From assembly GCA_017311185.1 (NCBI GenBank), contig JAESUZ010000354.1:310001-374000 (forward strand): DNA of 64,000 bases. The letters run 5' to 3'. Source of the DNA: Proteles cristata cristata (taxonomy: Eukaryota; Chordata; Mammalia; Carnivora; Hyaenidae). This document shows positions 46,250 through 57,125 of this stretch, piece by piece (positions within the stretch are counted from its first letter, which is position 1; each line of letters begins with the position of its first letter). Under the pieces are notes generated by a model. The model was not told where the DNA came from, did not search any database, and saw nothing but the letters and a program-made list of their open reading frames with translations. The position numbers and the translations under genes were made by a program.

Positions 46250-47542
46250 TTTAGAATCACATTTTCTAAATTTAGGGGAAAAAACTTGAAAATATATGGA
46301 CTTCATATTGGCATTTATATTCTGGTGTCAAGGATCTGTATTATTTTGTATTAACAAATTATTGGAGTAAATTTTCAATGAAAACACAAAGTTCCTTTCA
46401 TGGCCATTAAATTGATGCCTTTATAAACAAAAGTAATAAAATTTAATGATCTCAACAGCCAGCATGGGTGGTCCTAGAACTCCATGCTTAAGTTCCAGTG
46501 AGGCTCTAACTCATCCTGTCTTTTCAAGTTTTTCTAACTAAATGCCACAGTGATGAGGCAAAGATGAGGCATGGAAGAAGCCTTCATGAACATAAGCCAA
46601 AATAATACCCAGAGCTGGTACTGTGATTGTATTCTTGATCTCATCTCCTCAAGAATATGGCAGGTTTTTCAATCAGAGAGCTTTATTCCTAATTCTCCTC
46701 TACATCACACACTTCACAGTTTTAATCTATATAGCAGTACCCCATCAGAGCTTCAAAGTGACAGATTTCAGATAAGCTATGTTCTATAATTGGCTATACA
46801 GAGCATAAGTGGTAAAGATAAGAAAAAGGACATAGTCAATGGAATCCAGATTCTGGTCTATTCCTACCCTTTGGAACTGATTCCACTTCCTCAACAAATA
46901 TAGATGACAATGCCAGCTTCAATTCACTTCCTGTGTTCATTACTCTGACCTTTCAGGATACAAATATTAAAAATCAGCCATGGACTCACATTATAAATCA
47001 ATTATGGACTTTCATATCTGATGAGAATAGAAAGTCACAAGATAAATTTCCCCTACTCCAACAAAACAAGGAGCCAGACAATATACAAAAACAATGGGGT
47101 TTCCCCAAAGCCTGTAAGGGAATGAAGTCACACAACAATTATTTTTAATAAAGCAAAAAACCCTATTGAACTAAGTCCAAAATATGACCAGCCTTTCCCT
47201 GAAGAGAAAGGAATCACGTCTGCTTTCTTTCATAGTTGAGTAATAGAAGAAAGAAGACGCCATCTTAAGTGTACCGAAGAAGAAAACTGCTAAGCTTCCT
47301 GCAAATCTTAAGGCTGTGTGTCAACTAGCATGACTTTTTCACATGGAAGCCTCAGAGGAGAGAGGAGACTTGACAGTCCTTCCAGTTCTTTCACACAGGC
47401 CTTTCTGAGTGTTCATGACAGAGGTTGGCAGCAGGGCAGGAGAACTGAGAGAACAATAGTGAAGTCTTCAGGTGGCCCAAGAGAAGTGAGGGAAATGTTC
47501 CAAGCAAATTGGCCTGACAACTCAGGCAACTGAGGACTGTGC

Positions 47543-47564
47543 CACTGTCCAACTGTGGACAGTG
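47543..47564. other. Perfect 9-bp inverted repeat (hairpin)
   Basis: CACTGTCCA at 47543-47551 pairs with TGGACAGTG at 47556-47564 across the 4-base loop ACTG. A partial copy of the unit (ACTGTCCACCACTGG) follows, so the region looks like a small local palindromic duplication. Confidence 0.7.
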
Positions 47565-47857
47565 CCACAACTGTCCACCACTGGAAAAGACAAGGCAGAG
47601 CTGAGAGTCCTCTGCACACATATATCCACTAGGACTGTTTAAATATGAGGGCATATGTAGGAGGACTTAAAGGCACACCACACTGACACTGGACCCTCCA
47701 TAGATAACAAGCAGTGGCTGTCTGCTGCTGAAAGAGGCTAGCAGAGAATCCCTTGAGGCACTGGAATCTGCTGAAACATCAACGTACTGGAGAAAACCCT
47801 ACAACTATGCCTTTTTAGCCATATACTATTAAGGATCTGGGGGGACACAAATGGTCA

Positions 47858-47886
47858 CACAACACACACACACATACACACACACA
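47858..47886. repeat. Interrupted (CA)n microsatellite
   Basis: CA units broken by CAACAC and CATACA. Probably less variable than a pure array. Confidence 0.88.
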
Positions 47887-48065
47887 AAGTGTACATCCAC
47901 GTGACCTCCTAAATTCTGACAGAACAGACCTAAAACAAACCTGTGGTGATCCCAGGCAGAATAAATATAAAGTAAATCACACAGAGGCAAAGAAACTTAG
48001 ATGAAAGTCAATATAAGGAAAATCCAGAAATTGGGCAGAGAAGCACAGATATAATACATATAGAC

Positions 48066-48938
48066 AACAATGATAAATAATAGCTGATTTCTCATCAGAA
48101 ACTACTGAGGCAAGAAGATAATGAGAAGACATCTTGAAAATATTGAAAGAAAAAACTGTTAACCTAGAATTCTCTATCCAGTGAAAATGTCTCTCAAAAT
48201 GAAAGACATGGGAATAGAAACTGGTACAACCACTAGGGAAAATGGTATGAAGGTTCCTCAAAAAATGAAAATAGAAATATCATATAATTTAATATTCTAT
48301 TTCTTAGTATTTATCTGATGGAAACAAAAACACTAACTCAAAAAGATATATTCAACCCTACGTTCACTGTAGCATATTTACAGTAGCCAAGACAAGGAAT
48401 CTAATTGTCATCAGTGGATGAATAGATAAAGAAAATGGAGTATTATTCAGCTACAAAACAAAGGAAATCCTGCCATGTGCTATAACATGGGTGGAACTTG
48501 AGGGGATATGCAAAGTGAAATAAGTCAGACATAGAAAGACAAATACCATATTATCTCACTTATGTGAGAACTCTTTTTTTAAGTGAACTCATAAATACAT
48601 AGAACAGATTGGTAGTTGCTAGAAGTGGGGGTGGGGGCAAAATGAGTGATGATGGACAAAAGGTATAAACTTTCAGTTATAAAATAAAAAGTCTGAGAAT
48701 GCAATGTATAGTATGGTAACTACAGTAATACTATGTGGTATATTTGTAAGGTGCTAAGAGAATAAATCTGAAAAGTTCTTATCAAAAGAAAAAAAATTTA
48801 TAATTATGTGTAGTGATGAATGTTAACTAGAAATATATACAAGGTATATATCATATTATATATATATAATCAAAACATTATATTACACACTTGTAACTAA
48901 CATGTCAAGAATATTTCAATTAAATTAAAAAAAAAAAA
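48066..48938 (+). mobile_element. Old L1M fragments ending in poly(A)
   Basis: A first piece (about 48070-48206) matches the L1M 5'/ORF1-type zone: GCTGATTTCTCATCAGAAAC, TTAACCTAGAATTCTCTATC. A second (48207-48938) is an ORF2 C-terminal to 3' UTR stretch: CACTGTAGCATATTTACAGT, GGAGTATTATTCAGCTACAA, ATAACATGGGTGGAACTTGA, ATGCAATGTATAGTATGGTA. It ends in about 12 A. Joining these two zones implies a large internal deletion or two adjacent elements. Confidence 0.75.
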
Positions 48939-49066
48939 CCAGTATATTTCTACCAACAAAAGTAAACATTCTATTTAAGCATCGTCTTTCCTAATGGGTT
49001 CTAATTTAAACATTCTGGTTGGCTTTTCCCATGTCATCAATAATACCGTCAAAAAAATGAAGGAGA

Positions 49067-49283
49067 GGGGTGCCTTGGTGACACAGTCAGTTAAGCATCT
49101 GACTCTTGACCTTGGATCAGATCATATCTCATGGTTCATGAGTTCAAGCCCCACATCAAGCTCTGTGCTGATGGCATGGAGCCTGCTTGGGATTCTTCTC
49201 TCTCTCTCTCTCTCTGCCTCTCCCATCCCCCCGCTTGTGCACACTTTCTCTTTCAAAATAAATAAACTTTAAAAAACTAAAAA
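49067..49283 (+). mobile_element. Felid CAN-SINE
   Basis: GGGGTGCCTTGGTGACACAG head, GATCAGATCATATCTCATGG middle, CT repeats, AAAATAAATAAACTTTAAAA tail. It runs directly into a U6 snRNA fragment. AAAAAAATGAAGGA before may pair with AAAAATTAAGGA after the U6 piece. Confidence 0.94.
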
Positions 49284-49285
49284 TG

Positions 49286-49315
49286 GTGCTCGCTTTGGCA
49301 GCAAGTATACTAAAA
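49286..49315 (+). pseudogene. U6 snRNA 5' fragment (nt 1-30)
   Basis: GTGCTCGCTTTGGCAGC followed by AAGTATACTAAAA matches the first 30 nt of mammalian U6 spliceosomal RNA with three differences (positions 11, 19 and 20). The remaining three quarters of U6, and any upstream U6 promoter, are absent, so it is not functional. U6 copies are often mobilised by L1 machinery. The fragment joins the SINE tail with no intervening sequence beyond AAAATG. Confidence 0.85.
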
Positions 49316-49635
49316 ATTAAGGATCAATTAAAAATCAATTAATTAAAAAAGAGAAATAAATATATATCTGACAGACGAAAGCTGAAGGAATTCATCTCCA
49401 GCAGATGTGCACTATAAGATTATTCTCCAAGTATAAAACAAACTATGGATTATATAATGTAAAATTATTGAAGTTATTGTAGGGTATATAGTGTATGTGA
49501 CAAGAACACAAAGTGTGAAAGTGTGGTAATTGGAAATTTACTACTGTAAGTTCTTATATTGCTTGTGGAGTAGTAGAATGCTTGCTGAGGTAGACTATGA
49601 TAAGGTCAAAATCCACACCTTTTTCATCTCTAGAG
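49316..49635. other. AT-rich DNA, partly L1-like
   Basis: GACGAAAGCTGAAGGAATTC and ATCTCCAGCAGATGTGCACT (about 49373-49412) recall a common L1M/HAL1 motif of the type 'ctgaaggagttcatcacca'. Nothing else was recognised. Confidence 0.35.
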
Positions 49636-49800
49636 CAGGGATTGGCAAACTTTACTTGTCAAGGACCAAACAGTCAATAGTTTCTAAGTTTCTTAGTTTC
49701 TAAGAATGCTTGCATTGCAAATTGGCTTCCATTATACATTATAGTATACTCTTTTAACAGTTATTGTTGGGCTGATGGCCTAGGAGAGAGGACAGTTTCC
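49636..49800 (-). mobile_element. Possible hAT-type relic, same family as 21027-21227
   Basis: GCAGGGATTGGCAAACTTTA and GGACCAAACAGTCAATAGTT resemble one end of that family. TTTCTAAGTTTCTTAGTTTC looks like a local duplication. The rest is too decayed to be sure. Confidence 0.35.
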
Positions 49801-50920
49801 TATTTATATTTCAAAGCAAATAATTTAGGGGTTTCGGTGAAGGAAAGAACAGATTATGATGTTTGTGATAGAAATTAAATTTTAATAAAACCATCTCTCT
49901 GAGTTCCCCTTGAAATGCTAATTTGCAACTTCTGCTTTTGATGAAGTAGAATGAAGAACAAGGGTCCCAATGAGAACTAGGAAAGGCAGATAACAAACCA
50001 AACATCTGTCTGGTAGGTAATAGAACCTGCCAAGGAAAGCCAGGACTGCAGAGGCCGAGATAATGGAAAGAAAGATCATTGAGCTGAACCCAACTTTCTA
50101 CACACTGCTTTTCCCCCTGGGTCATTTGCCAATTCCTGGAACAGAATGAGAAGCTAATAAGGCTGGCAGACGCCAGCCACTAAATGGCAGAGAAGCCAGC
50201 AGAGCTTTTGACAATCTCATGGTGCTGCCGAGACAAAAATGACATTTGGAGCTGCCAAATTAGAAGAGGTTGAGAGGCCAGGCGTCTAAGGAGACGTGAT
50301 CCCAACTCTCAGCACAAGGTTTGCCTTGGAGGTATTTACTGAATCCTAAGTTGCGCTGGACAAAAATGCCAAGAAGCCCAGTAGAAAGGAAGAAAAGAGC
50401 TGAAAAGCACAGAGGAGTGATTAATAGATAAATGCTAGAAAGATAAAAATGGACTTTACAAATTACCAAAGGAAAAAGACCCTAGGAACCCAGGTTCTTG
50501 GTGGAAGAATGAATACCTGAAGGGCTCAAAGATGGGAGGGTTTGAAGCAAAGGCAGACCAAGTCATATAAAAACTACAACCCAGCCTTGAGCCTGCTCAG
50601 CAAGGATAATATCCTCCTGAGCCTCCATAGGTTTTCAAACATGTGCTAAATGTTCAACACACCATTACCAACTATTAAAATAATGAGACTGGGAGAAAAG
50701 CACACAGACACAGTAAAAGATATGAATACCAGAAGACACAGATCTGATGGTAAAATAGTTAATTGTCATAAAAATCAATGTTAAGGTCAAAAATATCGCT
50801 GGAGAACTGGGATCTGTGAAAAAGAAACAAACAAAAGTCTAAACATGGAAAGTAAAATAGTGATGCACCCTACAAGTCAAGGAATACCAAGGACCAGAGG
50901 CTACAAGACATTTTTTATTA
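49801..50920. other. Single-copy DNA, no gene seen
   Basis: No repeat recognised. A 104-codon minus frame (49811-50125) has no domain. Two imperfect GCCAGC-rich patches lie near 50165-50200. Confidence 0.45.
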
Positions 50921-50989
50921 CATTGTTTTTTATTTTATAGATCTTCAGGATCTAAAATAGATTTTACAGTAAAACACCAACTCAAATAA

Positions 50990-51090
50990 AAATTCATTTT
51001 TGCAACTCCACTAGACATATTTCAATTACTCAGTGACCACATGGAGCTATGGATGACCATATAAATAATAGACAGTACAACCCTATGCCA
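50990..51090 (+). mobile_element. Possible hAT-type relic, same family as 53688-53879
   Basis: CCACTAGACATATTTCAATT, ACTCAGTGACCACATGGAGC and AATAATAGACAGTACAACCC have the order of that family's right half ('actagccacatttcaa...agtggctac...ggacagc'). Confidence 0.45.
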
Positions 51091-51129
51091 AATCCAAAAA
51101 TAAGCAAAGCATGGGTACACGCAGAAACA

Positions 51130-51425
51130 TGCGTAACTCTTTCTTGGACATATTTTTGAACAAAAGTAAGTCAGATTCAAAAGGAAGGAGTTGATGATTC
51201 CTTCTATATATCTAGAAAAGGCAAAGCTGATTGGTAGTCATAGAAGTCAAAATAGTGATTACTTCATGTGTCAATGGTTTTGACAGGAAGGGGTATGAGG
51301 GAACATGTATGGAGTCATACTCTATATCATGACCTGCGTAGTGCTATACATAGAAGTCAAAGTCAAAAAGTTGTAGATTTAAGAGTGTGCCATCTGCAAT
51401 TCAGTGTAATGTGTATTATATCCTA
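51130..51425 (+). mobile_element. Old L1M 3' UTR fragment
   Basis: AGTAAGTCAGATTCAAAAGG, TAGAAGTCAAAATAGTGATT, TTTTGACAGGAAGGGGTATG and ATATCATGACCTGCGTAGTG follow the L1M 3' UTR order. A similar segment lies at 3540-3715. Confidence 0.65.
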
Positions 51426-52593
51426 TAGTGTGCTGGTCAGCTGGACTTCAACAGGAGGGGAGGGAAGGGGACTGGAGGAGAGAGGAGAGGAGCACTCACA
51501 ATCTGTAGAATCTGTCAGCCTCAATTGTGCACATATTCCAATCATGCCCAATTTCAAGCTTCCAGCATGACATCACTAAATACAAACTTGAGAGAGATCT
51601 GCAAACTCAGCTCTTACAAGTGGGTGCGAGCCAGTTCTAGCACATGTACCTTCGTATACAAGTAAAATGATTACATATGTGAAGGGGTTCGGCTGTGAAC
51701 AAAAGCAGTCGGAATAGAGAGCCCGAGCCCACTCTTTCAATGACCACCCTACACTATATAAGTCATCACGAGGAGGAGGAGGAGCTCGTCTTCACTAGAC
51801 TTCTGAGATGTTCAAAGAGAACCCTGGTAGAGAGGTTACTGAGCCAAGGCACAGATGGGCCCCCTTATCCTGCATCCCTGGACCCTGCCCGTGCCCTCCT
51901 GCCCAGTGGGGCCTGCTCTCGACACCCCCAAGCGGAGCTGAAGGAGGACAACCGAGCGCACTCAGAATGCAGCTTTCTCTTCTTATTCACGATACAGGGC
52001 CAAGTGTGCTGTCAAACCCAGGACATAATACACTTTAGGATAATGAAATGTATTAGACAACAATACCACAGGCAATATTGAAGTGTCAAGTAAAAAATGT
52101 ACCACAGTAAAATAAGGCAGATGCACCTGGGCGCCTGGTCTGTTCATAGGAGAATATATATTAAAACAAAAATAAACAGTATGTGCTTCATTGGGTCTCT
52201 AAATTTTTACATGTTTGCTGTGCATGAAAATTCATGCTGAGAGTCACTGTTTGCATTTCCTAACCTTTGTTAGGACTCTATGGCCTCAGTGACACAATGC
52301 TGCAGTCATGTGAAATTAATTTCCTGGGTGCATTAGCTCAAAGAGATGCTGTCCTTTAAAGGTTATCAATTAATGAAAATTCTAATTCAACGTAAACATG
52401 GGGCCATAAAGGGCCTGGATTCTGTACAAGATGGCCTTTTCTGGAGGGCAGTGTGACATCTGCCCCAAGGCCTAGTATGACATACAATAAAGTGAATACA
52501 GTGGTAACAAGGCCTTTTACAATTATCTAATGCCATAAAACAGCCACTCAGGGGAGGGGGGGAAAAAAACAAACAAAACATTCTGATTCTAAT
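51426..52593. other. Single-copy DNA, no gene proved
   Basis: A G/A-rich patch at 51452-51492 precedes a 128-codon plus frame (51695-52081), which overlaps a second frame and has no domain I know. The stretch 51835-51960 is GC-richer than its surroundings. I do not call it a gene. Confidence 0.4.
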
Positions 52594-52740
52594 AGTGTAG
52601 TCATTAAGAGGCAAGGTCCAAGCATAAGTGACTTGAGGCTCTATTCCCTTGTGCCAGTGACCAGCAGTGAAACTGTGAGCAAGTTTCTTAACTTCTTTGT
52701 GCCTTGATTTCTTCATTTAAAATGGGGATTATAATAATAC
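52594..52740 (+). mobile_element. MIR SINE left part
   Basis: TGTGAGCAAGTTTCTTAACT, TTCTTTGTGCCTTGATTTCT and AAAATGGGGATTATAATAAT are the classic MIR 'ttaacctctctgtgcctcagtttcc' zone. It is followed directly by a CA repeat. Confidence 0.82.
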
Positions 52741-52741
52741 C

Positions 52742-52767
52742 ACCACATACACACACACACACACACA
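52742..52767. repeat. (CA)n microsatellite
   Basis: About 12 CA units after CCACATA, at the MIR boundary. Confidence 0.93.
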
Positions 52768-53687
52768 GAATCTAAAGAATAAATTATGATGTAAGATTAT
52801 TTTGATACATATTTTCAAAACTCCTTCTAGATTATTATAAATATATATATTTCTAGGCCTTCTAGTAAACTATAATAAGTATTTATCTAAATGTCAAACT
52901 TTTACTTGTAGGTTTTTATCCATCCTTATCACATAAGAGCCTCAGGTAGCTTTTGATGCTACTCACAAGATGAAAGATTTAAGTAAGTATAAAAATATGA
53001 TTGCACGGAATTATGAATAAGAAAAATAAGATAAGGGCAGGTGTGACATTAACATATAAATAAATACTATGAGGTTCTTTACAGCTGAACATTTTTACTG
53101 TGTAAGAAGCCATATTCAAGTTTTATAAATATCCAGACAAATACTTGATTAAGCAAACTAATGACATGAATGAATCATCTCCAATTCCTTTTGAATTGGA
53201 GTAGTTGGTGTAGTTGGTGTAGTATGCATAATAAATGAGTTAATGACAGCAATGAAAAGTTGTGTCGATAATCCATGACACGGACATGAATAATTGGATG
53301 ATGACTATATTAGTAACATGGGAATAATTTTCACTCACATGGACATAAAACTTTAAAGTCAATGTGTCTTCAACCTGAAAAGGAGAATTACTATTCCAAT
53401 AATTATTACAATCTCTTATTCCTTTGTTTTTTCTTGTCAGAAAATTTGAATCAATATCTATGTCCTCTGGTCCCTAAAGCATTACATTTTTTTTTTACTA
53501 TAATACATCTAAAATTAGTAGTTTAGCCCTTTTGTAGTGCACAATTCTATTTCTAAAAAAATTAAGTGGGTTCTTAGATAATGCTTGTATAGAAGAAGGA
53601 AGTGGTAACCTTCAGAATCAATCATGAACAATGGTGAAGCAGACTAATGAAACCAACAACCTTTCAGTCTCAAGAGCTTTTTCTGCA
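52768..53687. other. AT-rich single-copy DNA, no gene seen
   Basis: It contains a short duplication GTAGTTGGTGTAGTTGGT near 53203-53220. No repeat family recognised. Confidence 0.45.
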
Positions 53688-53879
53688 AGATGGCAGCCAC
53701 TAGTCACAAATGGCTAGTTAAAATTAAATGCAGATTAATGAACATGAAATAAAACTGAAAAATCAGTTCCTTAGTTGGACTAGTCATAATTCAAGTGCAT
53801 ACCTGGCTGGTGGCTACCACACTGGACAGTGCAGAGATGGAACATTCCTATCATCACAGAAAGCTCTAATTGACAGTGC
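53688..53879 (+). mobile_element. hAT-type MER DNA transposon relic
   Basis: GCCACTAGTCACAAATGGCT, TAAAACTGAAAAATCAGTTC, TTGGACTAGTCATAATTCAA, GGTGGCTACCACACTGGACA, GTGCAGAGATGGAACATTCC and TCATCACAGAAAGCTCTAAT follow a common non-autonomous mammalian element from end to end. The subfamily name is uncertain. Confidence 0.7.
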
Positions 53880-54679
53880 GACTTGAGGGATATAAGTTTT
53901 CTCTGACCAATGAAAAGATAGCTCATTTGCAAGTATATATGTAAGCTGAAGGACTAGAGATCAAAGTGTATTTTCCAATAAAATCATGAGCACAAATGAT
54001 TTCCAAGTGAATCCATAACAGTCTGTTTAACCCTCAGTTAACTGAAATGCTGCAAACTGACAGTGCAACACAGTTGTACATAAATCCACTGCACACTTGT
54101 AAGTAAATGGAACTGGAAAGCAATAGCATTGCCTTAGAAATAGTGCTTTATATCCTGTGATGCCGTGGTTAAGGAATAAGAAGTTTAATTAGACAAAGAG
54201 GTGTCCATCTAAATAGGGAATTATGTGACAATTTGTTAAACATATCCTTCACCTCCCCGTTAATATTAGGTGGCTAAAAAATCATTCTATATTACAATAT
54301 GGTTTTGTAATAGACCCTCTTTTCCTTGATATGAGGAGATCACTGCTACTAGATTTGCATATATCAGTTTAGGTATTTGTAGCTTGCCTTCAGAAGTTGA
54401 ATTTTAAAACAGGAAGAAGGAGAAGGGAGTAAACAATCTTTCATCAATTAAATAAGCAGGGGTAGAGAAGGGAAGGTTAGAGATGTTGCAGCTAATTGTT
54501 TGTGCTCAACACTTTACATACATACATTATCTCTTTAAAAGTGCCTGTAGGACAAGTGAGAAAAAAGAAGAAATAAAGAACAAATTGAACTGTACACAGA
54601 AAATGACACAAGAGATAAATTAAAGGACAAGATTAGGGAGAAGAGAAAGGTGTGATAGACCAGACGTAATATAAACTTT
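53880..54679. other. Single-copy DNA with a short MIR-like patch
   Basis: TGTGCTCAACACTTTACATA at about 54502 followed by CATACATTATCTCTTTAAAA resembles the MIR 3' core. The rest was not recognised. Confidence 0.45.
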
Positions 54680-54812
54680 GCTACTCAAAGTATGATCCAT
54701 GGTCCGGCAGCACTGACACGGGAATGCAAATTCTCAGGCCCCACCTTGACCTACTGTATTATAACCTGTGATTCAGGAAAACCTCTAAGTGACCCATATG
54801 CACACTAGTGTC
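54680..54812 (-). mobile_element. MER5-like hAT relic
   Basis: TGCTACTCAAAGTATGATCC, AATGCAAATTCTCAGGCCCC, ACCTTGACCTACTGTATTAT and a late TATGCACACTAGTGTCTGA match MER5 in the orientation opposite to 7799-7936. Confidence 0.72.
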
Positions 54813-55234
54813 TGACATGTGGACAATACATAAGAAACCTCTGAAACAAGCCAATTCTATTACTTTGTAGGATGGCGTCAGACATTGTCAGCAACCCATC
54901 CATCAACCATTGCCAAACCCCACTTGCCTTCTACTAATGAAACTAAGAACAGCCAGATACTTTCCTTCCTTCCTTCCTTCTTTCCTTGAAGCAAAAACCA
55001 GCAATGACCACCAGGGGAACAATGAGGAATGATGAAATGTTTATTGAATGGCATCTGGTAAAGATTCTCCTACCTGATAAAAGCAGAGATTAGTGAGGTG
55101 AGATCTTTTTGCCACCTGCTAACTGTCTTCAGCTAAGATCACTACTATAAAGATACAATGCTCAGAAAACTAGGATAGATATTTCATGACTAATAAGAAC
55201 ATCATCAACTTGCTAAGAACAGCTAAGTGAAGTT
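54813..55234. other. Single-copy DNA with a (TTCC)n patch
   Basis: TTTCCTTCCTTCCTTCCTTC lies at about 54960-54988. No gene or other repeat was recognised. Confidence 0.5.
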
Positions 55235-55380
55235 CGAAAGAGCCTGAGTCCTCGATGACATCATGAGCCACTGCACCAACCAAATTGGCCACTTTTGAAC
55301 TTCTTGTGCTTTGTGAGATAATTAAACATCATTGTCTCTAAGTCACTGTTCTATTACTTGCATCTGAAGGCATTTCTAAT
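55235..55380 (+). mobile_element. MaLR-type (MLT1-like) LTR 3' fragment
   Basis: ATCATGAGCCACTGCACCAA, TTGTGCTTTGTGAGATAATT and CTATTACTTGCATCTGAAGG match the 3' part of MLT1-class LTRs ('gttacttgcagccgaaagcatcctaa'). Only the 3' half is recognisable. Confidence 0.6.
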
Positions 55381-56002
55381 GGCCCCTGGTCACAGCAGTG
55401 TTTGAGGAAGAAAGAGAAAGGCAAAGAACTAGGTATTTTATATACAGGAAGTTTCTACATTGGGCATCAAAACTCTAAAAGGACTCAGAAATTTTTAGTC
55501 ATATTGTAAACTTGATTAAGCCAGTGATTTCAAATCTCAAAAGGTTTTGTGTGTGTCTTTTCTCCCATAAGGAAAATAGCATGATAGTGGGTAAGTCTGT
55601 GATACAGACTTTGTTTTATAGATACAGTATGCGCATCACACTTGAATTTCAGTCTTATATTTAAAAAAAAAAAAACTAAATCAATGATTAAAAATTACAA
55701 AGTCTGCTACTTTTCTGTTAAGCAGGTTACTTTCAAATCTTAATTATCCCAGGTTGTGTGCTGTTGCCACACATTCATTGCACCTCTCAAAACCTGCTAA
55801 AATATAGTTTCAGTCCATAGGGAGTAGCTATCAAAGTGATGTATGAAATAAACAGGTTATATTTCCCCAAACTACTCCAATTAAAAAATTTAATTGAAGA
55901 ATATCTCCTACCATTCTCTTTCCTTTCCTCCGAATCAACAGTCTTGTTTGCAAGAGGAATGGAAATTTCAGCAACTATTTCTGTTTGGAATTGAACTTTT
56001 CT
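55381..56002. other. Single-copy DNA, no gene seen
   Basis: A-run near 55664-55676. No repeat family recognised. Confidence 0.45.
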
Positions 56003-56232
56003 TTTTTTTTTATGTTTATTTTGAGAGAGAGAGAGAGGGAGGGAGGAGAGAGGAGGGAGGAGAGAGAGAGAACAAATGGGAGGAGCAAAGAGAGGGGGAG
56101 ACAGAATCCAAAACAGGCTCCAGACTCTGAGCTGTCAGCACAGAGCCCCATGTGGGGCTGGAACTCATGAACCATGAGATCATGTCCTGAGCCAATGTCA
56201 GAGATTAACCAACCGAACCACCCTAAGCACCC
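56003..56232 (-). mobile_element. Felid CAN-SINE with 18-bp target duplication and expanded GA tract
   Basis: TTGGAATTGAACTTTTCT (55985-56002) and TTGGAACTGAAATTTTCC (56233-56250) bracket it. The GA-rich part (CT-rich on the SINE strand) is lengthened to about 70 bases. The head end reads AACCACCCTAAGCACCC. Confidence 0.95.
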
Positions 56233-56250
56233 TTGGAACTGAAATTTTCC

Positions 56251-56802
56251 ATGATACTTCAATCATATCCTACAAATATGGGACAAGGATGCTGTTGCAA
56301 CAAAGAGAAAATGCAATAAAAGGCATGAATTACCAGAATTTGCAAGGATTAAAGTTTAAGTCTTCTAGTTATCGAATACAATGGAAGACTATATTGCAAC
56401 ATTTGTGGATGGAAATCTTTTATGTATCTATCAATGCATTTCCTTCTTTACCATCACGATAGTAACATAAAAAAATCTTTAAATCATTGTGAATTTTCAT
56501 GGACATCCTACTAAATAATGATGTTTATGCCATAGAAATGTTAAAATAAATGATGGATTGTTTGAACTTACTGTTCCTGTATCATAGGACCCGCCTCACA
56601 GAGATAGGTGGGCATTATTTCTGGATTTTTAAAATTGTTTTTAGTTTAGACTATTTTTTTCTTTTGTATGAGGCTGTTTGTCATGAATCTCCTCTTTCAA
56701 AAAAAAGTATAAGATCATATCTAACACATAGTTTAGGTTTTTCAAAGTTTTATTATTTTAGAATATGTTTACAATACACTCAAACGCAATACACGCACAG
56801 CA
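56251..56802. other. Single-copy DNA, no gene seen
   Basis: The 90-codon frame at 56550-56822 has no domain. No repeat recognised. Confidence 0.45.
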
Positions 56803-56965
56803 AAGTAGTTCTCAAATTCTAATGTGCATGTAAATCACCCAGGGATCTTGTTAAGATGCAGATTCTAATTATAGATTTGGGGTTGGGCCTGAGATTCTGC
56901 ACTTCTCATGGGCTTCCGGGTAATGCCATGCTGCTGGTCCACATGATATTCTTTGAGTAGCAGGG
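56803..56965 (+). mobile_element. MER5A-like hAT relic
   Basis: AAGTAGTTCTCAAATTCTAA, GTGCATGTAAATCACCCAGG, ATCTTGTTAAGATGCAGATT, GGGCCTGAGATTCTGCACTT and GCCATGCTGCTGGTCCACAT match MER5A from end to end. Confidence 0.82.
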
Positions 56966-56969
56966 TCTA

Positions 56970-57125
56970 ATATCTTACAGTTCACAAAGTGCTTTAACTT
57001 AATAATCTCATATAATTCTTGGTCAATCCCCACCCTATCGATGAGTAAGAAAAAGTAAGCTTCTGAAAGCTTCAGGGTCTTGCTCAAGACCATAAGTCAT
57101 AAAGTTGGCACTTCAACCTATACAA
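56970..57125 (+). mobile_element. MIR SINE remnant
   Basis: AAAGTGCTTTAACTTAATAA, TCTCATATAATTCTTGGTCA and TCTTGCTCAAGACCATAAGT follow the MIR core in order, next to the MER5A relic. Confidence 0.65.

Larger units (their letters stand above)
46268..48065. other. Single-copy DNA, no gene seen
   Basis: No repeat recognised apart from the CA array at 47858-47886 and the hairpin at 47543-47564. Frames reach 94 codons without domains. Confidence 0.45.

Noticed and set aside
49286..49315. Functional U6 gene
   Set aside because: Only the first 30 nt remain, without the catalytic core, terminator or upstream promoter elements.
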